DNA from: Rhynchopus sp. YZ270_cl-10
Lineage: Eukaryota > Euglenozoa > Diplonemea > Diplonemida > Diplonemidae
DNA length: 64,000 bases
Direction: 5' to 3'
NCBI GenBank assembly: GCA_964035575.1
Contig: OZ037844.1
Span: 992,001 to 1,056,000 of the forward strand
Shown: positions 1-7,820 of the stretch, piece by piece
How positions within the stretch are numbered: the first letter of the stretch is position 1
Layout: each line of letters opens with the position of its first letter
Program-made: the position numbers and the translations under genes
The notes under the pieces: model-generated
What the model was told of the DNA's origin: nothing
The model's input: the letters and a program-made list of their open reading frames with translations, nothing else
The model's database searches: none

Positions 1-1986
1 ACCCGCACCCGCAAGCTTCGTCCCGCTGTTCGCACGTTCCATAAAGCGCACAGCGTTCTCAGCATGTGCCTGTGTCGCACGAACAAGGTTCCACCCAACA
101 CACACACGGCTCCCCAGCAGCGACACCAATGTACCCCCGCTCTGGTCCAACGCAGTCATCAGGACCGACATCACATTGCTCATGTCCTGCAACGCTCCCC
201 CACACTCATCCACACGCACAACCACCTCCACCTCCAACACACCCACAGTCGCAACAGCAGACACACGTGTTCGTGCAAGTGTCTCACACAAACTGTGCGC
301 CACCTCACCGTCAGTCGTGTTGCGCATGGTGCTCTTCATAAACGGCAGCAGTGGCATCGTCTCAGGCTGGAGCGGGTCAAACCTCCTCTCTGCAAGCGAA
401 GGTGGCCACACACAGCACACAAGCACAGGCTCTGCCACACCCTTCAGCTCAAGTGCCTCTGCCGCGCCTGCCACCCCCACACAGCCGCCACAGTGCTGCT
501 CCCACAGGTCCGCAGGCACAGCAACAGCACCCGGTGTGCACGTGCTCTCGATGCGTGCTGCCACGTTCACAGTGTGGCCGAAGTAGTCAGTCCGTCCCGT
601 CAGTGCGTTCTGCTCCGCAGCCACAGGGCCGCTGTTCACACCAATGCGCACCGTGAGCCCACCCCACAGGTTGCCACGTTCAGCACAGATCGGCACCTCC
701 ATCAACGACGCAGGCCAGTCCGCAGCACGGAGCATCTCGTGCACTTTCAGCCCAAAGTCAACACCTTCTTGTGTGGTCTCGAAGGCAACCATGAAGGCGT
801 CACCGATTGTCTTCACCTCGTAGCCACTAAACATCTGCATCGCAGTCCGCATCACCGAGTTGTGGATCCACAGCCCATCCCGCATCCCGTCAGGTGCGCC
901 TTCCCAGATCGATGTGGACGAGCGGATGTCTGTGAACACCACAGTCACTTCCTCGCTGAGTGCACCAGGTGCCGACACAATGCTCTGGACAGACATCTGG
1001 TCGTCTCTGTCGAACAGTGCAGCAGGGAGGTAGGGGCGGTAACGCCGCAGGTTCAGCTCCATCGTCTCGAGTGTTGCATGCATCTCAGGGGGCAGCAGCG
1101 CCTTGCGTGCATCCAGCATGCGTGCCACACCGTCCACGTCGTACTTCGCCAACAGCGCTGTGATCTCCTGCACTGCACTGATGGTGCGCTGCATGGCCGC
1201 CTGCTCCTTCATCACTGTCGTTGCAAACCCTCGTGTGATGACAAAGTCCATCAAAAACACGGACAAGGACACGGCTAAGTTGGTTGGTGGGAAGGACACA
1301 GGGCAGGGCAGAGTGTCGCACGCCAGCAGGTCCTCGTAGTACTTGCGCCTCACCTCCTGCGTGCCAAAACCTGGAAGGTCGAGGAGCCCAAAACGGAAGC
1401 TCTCCTCGACTGCGACTATCACGAGGTACACCACTGTGAAGGCCACCAACCCGAAGGTGTACTTTGTGGGCATCTGCAACACCAGCATGAGGTCTATCGC
1501 GATCACGAGCAACGGCCATCCTGGGTTTCCTATGGTCCTCCCACCAAGGTCGTACACGTACGCGCCAAATGCCATCCCATAAATAATTGGCACAACAACC
1601 GGAACGGGCATCTGCTTCTTGAAGGATATCAAGAATACAAAAGCAGCATTCATAAGCGTGAATAGCACACCTGCCACGTAAAAGGACGGTATGTCATTCG
1701 CTGTCTCGTAGGTGGACAAGAAATTCAGCACATTCCCACCTAGGCCAACAGTCGTAGAAGCAAAAATGATTTTGCGTCCCGACTGTGCTTGTTTCCCCAG
1801 CGTCCCATCCAATGAGATCATGTTCTGAAACCAATCCATGATCGCCCTCTTCATCTTCGCCATGTGGTTGTGTTCCTCCCTAGTTGGGGTGGGGTGTATC
1901 AAAAGGGGTGGGGAAGCGTAGGACTCATCAGACATCTTCTTTGCTGTCTGCGACACGCATGCTCGGACACCTTCGTCGCCACTCAT
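1..1986 (-). CDS. Membrane adenylate cyclase, class III, copy 1 (partial, C-terminus off left edge)
   Basis: This is the first of five paralogues. It starts at the ATG at 1986 and stays open for 662 codons to the window edge, so about 100 C-terminal residues are missing. The likely role is making cAMP from ATP at a membrane. Residues about 73-255 form six hydrophobic helices. The catalytic domain follows (FTDIRSST with the first metal Asp, EVKTIGDAF with the adenine-selecting Lys and second Asp, RTDYFGHTVNVAARIES with the purine Asp, transition-state Asn and Arg). A degenerate second cyclase-like domain begins after about residue 575. K and D at the two purine positions point to adenylate rather than guanylate cyclase. 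The membrane half differs from its paralogues; the catalytic half is nearly identical. I used ATG rather than the TTG two codons upstream. Regulation is unknown apart from the upstream ORF. Confidence 0.9.
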   Translation of the reverse strand, partial: MSGDEGVRACVSQTAKKMSDESYASPPLLIHPTPTREEHNHMAKMKRAIMDWFQNMISLDGTLGKQAQSGRKIIFASTTVGLGGNVLNFLSTYETANDIPSFYVAGVLFTLMNAAFVFLISFKKQMPVPVVVPIIYGMAFGAYVYDLGGRTIGNPGWPLLVIAIDLMLVLQMPTKYTFGLVAFTVVYLVIVAVEESFRFGLLDLPGFGTQEVRRKYYEDLLACDTLPCPVSFPPTNLAVSLSVFLMDFVITRGFATTVMKEQAAMQRTISAVQEITALLAKYDVDGVARMLDARKALLPPEMHATLETMELNLRRYRPYLPAALFDRDDQMSVQSIVSAPGALSEEVTVVFTDIRSSTSIWEGAPDGMRDGLWIHNSVMRTAMQMFSGYEVKTIGDAFMVAFETTQEGVDFGLKVHEMLRAADWPASLMEVPICAERGNLWGGLTVRIGVNSGPVAAEQNALTGRTDYFGHTVNVAARIESTCTPGAVAVPADLWEQHCGGCVGVAGAAEALELKGVAEPVLVCCVWPPSLAERRFDPLQPETMPLLPFMKSTMRNTTDGEVAHSLCETLARTRVSAVATVGVLEVEVVVRVDECGGALQDMSNVMSVLMTALDQSGGTLVSLLGSRVCVGWNLVRATQAHAENAVRFMERANSGTKLAGAG

Positions 1987-2015
1987 CAGCAACGAAGGCT
2001 GAAGGGTGTTGACAT
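1986..2015 (-). promoter_or_regulatory. Nine-codon upstream ORF overlapping the cyclase 1 start (TGATG)
   Basis: The leader contains ATG TCA ACA CCC TTC AGC CTT CGT TGC TGA (MSTPFSLRC). Its stop shares one base with the main ATG, forming TGATG. A pyrimidine-rich stretch lies upstream, and CAG inside this ORF could also be a splice acceptor, which would remove the upstream ATG. The same layout precedes copies 2-4. Confidence 0.6.
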
Positions 2016-2661
2016 AGTATCAGGTGCCCACAGGGAGAGACAGAAACGACACCTTCGTGAGTTCATATGAAAAACAGTTTCTTTTTTTTCTACGCGGATG
2101 CGATATGTATTGAAGTGAAGTAAGGGGTACAGAATGAGAGAGAGAGAGGTACAAGAGAGATCAAGAACGTTGACTTGAGATACAAAGCCTCTCGTGGCAG
2201 TGTATACCTAAAGACAACGTGAAGGATGAATGTCCTCACTGACATATTTTACTAAATCGCTGATGTGACATGAAACATCGGTGTCTAAAAGGGGCGAAAA
2301 GAGATTAGTTGAAATGCAAGATGATGACATTATCCACGACACTTTTTTTTTTTTTTTTTTTTTTTTTGAAAACTTGGTTGTATTAGTGTAGCCACCCTAG
2401 AGTGTGCTCCACTATTTTTTTATTGTCGACCAAAAGACCAGGGTAGTAGCTTGAAAGGTGCACTTTTCAAATGTTGCTGGTTTGCTAGTTTTGGAAAAAA
2501 TTTTCCTGTATCATAAATTAGAGGTTAGGGTGGACGCATTGTTATCTAAAGACACGGCTTTTCTTCCCAGGCTCCTTAAAAGAGAGCAAATAAAAGGGGG
2601 TACGCTTTGCAGTTGGTGCCAGAGTCCTTTTTCTATGTTATTTTGTTTGGGGGGGTTTTTT
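2016..2661. other. Cyclase 1 upstream region, no gene
   Basis: Positions 2016 to about 2205 are a leader/flank shared with copies 3 and 4, including a GA-repeat near 2140. The remainder is AT-rich and holds one poly-T hairpin repeat (2343-2420). I see no gene here. Confidence 0.6.
2343..2420 (-). repeat. Dispersed poly-A-tailed hairpin repeat, copy H1
   Basis: A T-run is followed by GAAAACTTGGTTGTATTAG, then TGTAGCCACCCTAGAGTG and TGCTCCACTAT. TAGTG pairs with CACTA and GAG with CTC. Read on the minus strand it is a short unit ending in poly-A, like the 3' tail of a retroposon. Sister copies lie at 21454, 34329 (opposite strand), 52097, 58783, 60551, 61332 and 62379. Confidence 0.75.
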
Positions 2662-3570
2662 CAGGGTCCTAGCTCAGTAGAACGGAAAAGGTGGCCCACC
2701 TTTTCCGTTCTTTTTTTTTTTTTTTGGGTTTTTTTTTACACGGTGCAAAAAACCGGTTGGCCAAGGAGGTCCTCAGTGTCGTCAGCCAGTCCCCTTTGCT
2801 GTTAAAAACAGCGACTTGGCGTGGTCAATTTTTCCGCGCGAACAGGGATTACGCTCCACGTGTGGAACGTATGGAAATCCATACGTGAATTGTTTTTGAA
2901 AAGGTGGAATCCATACGTGTCCATACGTAGGTAATTTGGGTTTTGGATTGGGGCTGGGGTGGGGTAGGTGAGGAGTGGGGCTCCGCCCCCACCTCTCACC
3001 TACCCCCTACAGAATTCTATTTGTAGGAGACAATTTTCTATTTTACCGGAAAAGGAGCATGCAGCATGGCGAAAGAAAAAAGTAGCGTACCGTGCGCCTG
3101 CGGCGCTAGATTGCAATACACCCTTCCCATGACATAATAGGCAATTTTAAGCGCAATTTTTAGAAATGTTGCGTACCGTGGCTTCGCTAGAAACTTTCGT
3201 TTTAGCAAAATATGGAAGTAAAGTTTACGGAACTGGACCATAGTTACCAACGAAAGTGCCATTTTATGTCAAGATTTTTTAAAAATGTTGCGTACCGTGG
3301 CTTCGCCAGGAACATTTGGATGCCATGACTGATGATTTCTCCAGTTCTTCGAACTTTCACAGCCCTTCTCAACCAACTTTGCCAGGGAGAGCGCGCGCGA
3401 AGCGCGCGCGGTTTTTAATTGTTTTTGCTTAGAATTGTACGTGTTGAAAATCCATACGTACTTTTTTTATTTTTGGGGGAGCTGCGTAATCCCTGCGCGC
3501 GAAGCGCAGAAATTTTTTTTTGAGCCACCTTTTCCGTTTCTTTTTTTTTTTCTTCTGAGCTAGAACCCTG
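2662..3570 (+). mobile_element. 909-bp non-autonomous DNA transposon, left copy of a head-to-head pair
   Basis: The ends are inverted repeats starting CAGGGTCCTAGCTCAG and, at the inner end read inward, CAGGGTTCTAGCTCAG, both followed by an AACGGAAAAGGTGG motif. The flanks carry a 7-bp duplication GTTTTTT (2655-2661 and 3571-3577). I see no transposase; the short ORFs inside look like chance. The CAGGGT ends and 7-8 bp duplication resemble hAT- or P-type elements, but the family is not settled. Confidence 0.8.
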
Positions 3571-3932
3571 GTTTTTTGATAAATAAATATTTTTTTTTGC
3601 ATGCATATTGCAGTCGCCAATACTCCTAATAGCATGAAAAAAAGGCAAAATAGTAATGAAGGCATTGAGAGAAAACAACAATAAAAGGGGCAATCTATAG
3701 AAAACATAAATAGAGCAGTTGAAATGTGCTGCAATGCAGCCCGGTCGTGCTCATGCAAGGGTGGGACGTGAGTGGTCCGTACCAATAAGAGAACGGAGGC
3801 GCTCGTCAGGCCACGCAGTCTCTTTATACCCCAGGCTCAGCAGCCTGCTATGATTTTGCACGATAGTTACCGTGGGAGAATTGCAGCAAAGTGACCTTCG
3901 GGTTTCAAAAAAATAAAAAAGGTCACTTCAGA
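3571..3932. other. Spacer between the two inverted 909-bp elements
   Basis: This 362-bp stretch has no convincing gene. Positions about 3725-3830 resemble part of the dispersed 5'-signature repeat (the GAGAACGGAGGCG and CTCGTCAG block), so an older repeat lies between the two insertions. Confidence 0.5.
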
Positions 3933-4841
3933 CAGGGTTCTAGCTCAGAAGAAAAAAAAAAGAAACGGAAAAGGTGGCTCAAAAAAATTTTTTCTGCGCT
4001 TCGCGCGCAGGGATTACGCAGCTCCCCCAAAAATAAAAAAAGTACGTATGGATTTTCAACACGTACAATTCTAAGCAAAAACAATTAAAAACCGCGCGCG
4101 CTTCGCGCGCGCTCTCCCTGGCAAAGTTGGTTGAGAAGGGTTGTGAAAGTTCGAAGAACTGGAGAAATCATCAGTCATGTCATCCAAATGTTCCTGGCGA
4201 AGCCACGGTACGCAACATTTTTAAAAAATCTTGACATAAAATGGCACTTTCGTTGGTAACTATGGTCCAGTTCCGTAAACTTTACTTCCATATTTTGCTA
4301 AAACGAAAGGTTCTGGCGAAGCCACGGTACGCAACATTTCTAAAAATTGCGCTTAAAACTGCCTATTATGTCATGGGAAGGGTGTATTGCAATCTAGCGC
4401 CGCAGGCGCACGGTACGCTACTTTTTTCTTTCGCCATGCTGCATGCTCCTTTTCCGGTAAAATAGAAAATTGTCTCCTACAAATAGAATTCTGTAGGGGG
4501 TAGGTGAGAGGTGGGGGCGGAGCCCCACTCCTCACCTACCCCACCCCAGCCCCAATCCAAAACCCAAATTACCTACGTATGGACACGTATGGATTCCACC
4601 TTTTCAAAAACAATTCACGTATGGATTTCCATACGTTCCACACGTGGAGCGTAATCCCTGTTCGCGCGGAAAAATTGACCACGCCAAGTCGCTGTTTTTA
4701 ACAGCAAAGGGGACTGGCTGACGACACTGAGGACCTCCTTGGCCAACCGGTTTTTTGCACCGTGTAAAAAAAACCCAAAAAAAAAAAAAAAAGAACGGAA
4801 AAGGTGGGCCACCTTTTCCGTTCTACTGAGCTAGGACCCTG
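3933..4841 (-). mobile_element. 909-bp non-autonomous DNA transposon, right (inverted) copy
   Basis: It has the same length as the copy at 2662-3570, in opposite orientation, with only a few differences such as homopolymer lengths. It has its own 7-bp target duplication CTTCAGA (3926-3932 and 4842-4848). Different duplications at the two copies show two separate insertions rather than one inverted duplication. Confidence 0.8.
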
Positions 4842-4854
4842 CTTCAGAAGTGGT

Positions 4855-4940
4855 AAAAGTTACCACTCGTATGGCCCCTGTGCGTACTTATTGCGTACTT
4901 AGTGCGTAGTTGTCGCGTACTTCGTTTTGATTTCTGGGGT
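4855..4940 (+). repeat. Dispersed TTGCGTACTTAGTGCGTAG repeat, copy 1
   Basis: A short block with reiterated GCGTACTT/GTGCGTAG motifs followed by a TTTCTGGGGTACCA-type sequence. Related blocks occur at about 28795-28915 and 57240-57310. Its function is unknown. Confidence 0.55.
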
Positions 4941-4979
4941 ACCAGAAGGGTAAAAAAGCCATTTTCTGATTTCGGAGTT

Positions 4980-5123
4980 CTGCTCCTTGACCAGGATTCA
5001 ACCCTGTGGCCGCGCTCATCAGGAGCCAGGGCTATTGTGGGGTGTGGGTGGGAATACAAAGGGGTAGGGGTTGGGCACAAACCCAATGTCAAAACAAAGG
5101 TGAATGTGTTTCGAGTGTCGTAG
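4980..5123 (-). repeat. Dispersed repeat, inverted copy of 32508-32655
   Basis: The stretch from CTGCTCCTTGACCAGGATTC to the AAACAAAGGTGAATGTG end is nearly the reverse complement of 32508-32655. Part of it (GGGTTGAATCCTGG next to GCTCCT/AGGAGC) looks tRNA-like, but no complete cloverleaf can be drawn. Confidence 0.6.
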
Positions 5124-5184
5124 CTCGCCAACCTGCGGGGAACAGTGTTCACAAGAGAACAGCTTTGAAACACTGTCCTAAACA

Positions 5185-5371
5185 ATTTTATTTCCCAACC
5201 CAACAACAACGATAAAGCGTGAAGACAATAGATAAAAGCAAAGAAGTAATTTTAGGTTTTGTGAGGCACTCAACGAGTGTGCCGGCTCTGTGGCGTCATG
5301 GAGCCACCAACACTCCCCAGTCATTTTTCCTGCGCATCCAGGAAAACTCGCAGTATGCGACCAGGATGCGA
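5185..5371 (+). repeat. 187-bp direct repeat, first copy
   Basis: Nearly identical to 5817-6002, which lies 632 bp downstream in the same orientation. The segment between them holds a small minisatellite and a GGGA run. The second copy adjoins the retroelement fossil. Confidence 0.75.
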
Positions 5372-5439
5372 CTAGACTAGGGAGTGCAGGATTTTTGCTG
5401 CTAAAGTAGAGATAAATCAAGAACAAGGTTGAAAAGAGG

Positions 5440-5625
5440 TTGGTTCCGGTCACTAAGGCCAGCTAGACCCTACGCGTGGAACACCTGACGCAAAGAAAGT
5501 TGAAGAGAGGTTCACTAAGGCCAGCTAGACCCTACACATGGAACACCTGACGCAAAGAAAGTTGAAAGGAGGTTGGTTCAGGTCCACTAGGCCAACTCGG
5601 ACCCTACGCATGGAAACACTGAAGC
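5440..5625 (+). repeat. Minisatellite, about three 60-bp units
   Basis: Three imperfect units share AAAGTTGAA, then CACTAAGGCCAGCTAGACCC and ACCTGACGCAAAG. A (GGGA)n run follows at about 5641. No gene is visible. Confidence 0.7.
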
Positions 5626-5816
5626 AAAAAACACAAAATTGGGAGGGAGGGAGGGAGGGAAACGAAAATTTTTTTCTTCACAGTAACAAAGTGTGAGGAA
5701 GAAGAAAAGAAAGCGAATAAAAACGAAAAAACAGTGTTTTTCTGAATGTGATGTTGTTGTTGGGGTGAGGAGAATAAAACAGTTCCAAGAAAAGCTCCTG
5801 CGTCGGTTTTCTTTTT

Positions 5817-6002
5817 GTTATTTTATTTCCCAACCCAACAACAACGATAAAGCGTGAAGACAATAGATAAAAGCAAAGAAGTAATTTTAGGTTTTGTGAG
5901 GCACTCAACGAGTGTGCCGGCTCTGTGGCGTCACGGAGCCACCAACACTCCCCAGTCATTTTTCCTGCGCATCCAGGAAAACTCGCAGTATGCGACCAGG
6001 AC
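5817..6002 (+). repeat. 187-bp direct repeat, second copy
   Basis: Second copy of 5185-5371. It ends where C-rich tracts (6005-6050) lead into the retroelement fossil. Confidence 0.75.
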
Positions 6003-6314
6003 CAGAAAAAAAAACCCCCCCCATCCCTCCCCCCCCAGGAGTCCCCCCCCTCCTCACAGAAACCAAAGACCAAGAGCAACCATGTGCCCCAGGACCGCAT
6101 CTGCCGCAGCCGTCGCAATCAGCGCTGCCACCAGCTCTCTCCGCCTGATTGGGGTGGGGGGCTTGCAGCAGCAGAGCATCTCCGACCACTTCCAAGAGAC
6201 ACGCAGCACCACCTCCTCCAACGGGTTCAGCACCGCTAGCGCGCCACCAACGTCACTCGCATCCGAGATAGAGACCCTTCGCGTCGGCGCTGCGCACCCC
6301 CCCGACACAGAACG

Positions 6315-7342
6315 TCACGTTCTCTGCACACCGCGGTATGCGTGCGGACCCCGAGGATCTCTTCCTCGACCAAGAGTCGAGATCCACTCCACGTGCAACG
6401 TCATCTTCGCCGCCTGCAGTCCGGAGAAGATTCTGCGCAGTATGCCGTTGCCCAGACGAGTCTTGGTGTGTCCCTTTTGCAGGACGAGTCGCACCGCATC
6501 GTTATCGACCCACAGGAGCACGGACGGCCACCCGCTCCGGCCAGCATACCGCAACGCCTTCTCTGCCGCCCACAGCTCAAGGTGGAACATGTCTCCCGAC
6601 AGGTACTCTCCCTCCCATGTACCCCATTCCGCCTGCGACAAAGGATCTCCCACTGTAGACGACACAAAACACCAGCCCGTCGTCGAAGCGTCTGACCACA
6701 CGGTCCCGGCAAAAACGGACAACGGCAGTGGAGGCGCGTGCAGCCATCTGTTCGGGGCGAGGTGAGCCTGTACGAGGCCCCTCACATCGCGTCTGACCCC
6801 CTCCGGAAGACGCACCACCGCATCCCAGCCGCACATATGGTCTGCAATACGCTTCGCCCACCTGCGGATGAATTGTATCGAGTCGCAGAAATGAGATAGT
6901 TTAAGCTGCGCAACGTACGTCACCCGGAAGAGGACTCCAAACATCGCCCACCACGCCAGCAACGTCGCCTCCTCCCTATCGCAAGACGCCGTTAAGCTGG
7001 AGAGCTGCTTCTTCTTCCATGCCTCCGGGAAACGAAACGCAGCACACGGAACGTCCCACTCCAGACCGATGTACGACACACGCTGCGCAGGAGCCTGCAT
7101 GCTCTTAGCTTCGTTGACCTCACCCTTGCAGTACGCAATCCTGTCTCGATGATGACGTCCAGGCACACCTCAGACCCAGAGGCCAACAGCTCCCCCAGAA
7201 ACACCTCCGACGTGTTCTGCGCAATCCACGGGGCGTAGCTGAAGCCCATCAGCAGCCTCGAGGTAAGAGCTTCTGAACACCACTTCAGAAAGCCCCCACT
7301 CTTAGGGCTGCCGGCCAACCTGCGTACGTTCTCCAGACACAA
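6315..7342 (-). mobile_element. Retroelement fossil: reverse transcriptase and RNase H region (DIRS-like or Ty3-like)
   Basis: Minus-strand reading gives a piece of reverse transcriptase (GFSYAPWIAQNTSEVF), then the connection region (RVSYIGLEWDV and a following FPEAWKKK) and an RNase H domain with WSDASTTGWCF, LELWAAEKALRY and WVDNDAV. The order and the GLEWD/DAS-GW style resemble DIRS-type tyrosine-recombinase retrotransposons, though LTR kin cannot be excluded. It is broken and lacks recognisable ends, recombinase or integrase. The true element may extend left to about 6003. I cannot date it beyond saying that it is clearly decayed. Confidence 0.7.
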
Positions 7343-7820
7343 CGTACCATTTGTGAAATCGTCTGCTATTGCAACGCATCGAGGATGAGGACGTTACGAT
7401 ATTTGCGAAGTGCAATGCGGACCCGAGAAGTCATTTACAGGCAGCACAACTAACCCCTGGATGTGGCAGCCCTCCCGTGAGCAAAATGCTGGCCTGACCG
7501 GAACAATGTGAAGTTGAGAGTGCAAACGCCTCGGGTACGTAGACACATACACAGTGCCACTCTGTGCCTCACAAGGATGCGAAACAAAAAATAACTTTCA
7601 GCATGAAGCGCCTCTCGTGCACTGCCTGCCTGGCGGGGGTCACTTCAAAGCCCCATGCTAACCAGTCGGCACTGCCATCACAAGGGGTGAAAAAGGTGAA
7701 GCACGGCAACATCAAAGCTTCTCAGGACAGTGAAAGAAAGCACGAAAAAGCGGAAAGTTGACGCAATCCCATCACCAAATAGCAGCCTGTGGATGGCGAC
7801 ATGTTCTGCCTGTTGCAGTG
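7343..7820. other. Cyclase 2 downstream region, no gene
   Basis: Positions about 7625-7820 are the 3' flank of cyclase 2 and are nearly identical to 29745-29929 downstream of cyclase 5. Positions 7343-7620 show no gene or clear repeat. Confidence 0.55.

Noticed and set aside
3038-4465. 74- and 65-codon frames inside the 909-bp elements
   Set aside because: They match between copies only because the elements are repeats; they overlap the conserved non-coding motifs of the wider family and show no domain.
5185-7342. A complete DIRS-type element with split direct repeats
   Set aside because: No tyrosine recombinase or matching terminal structure is visible; only the RT/RNase H fossil is supported.
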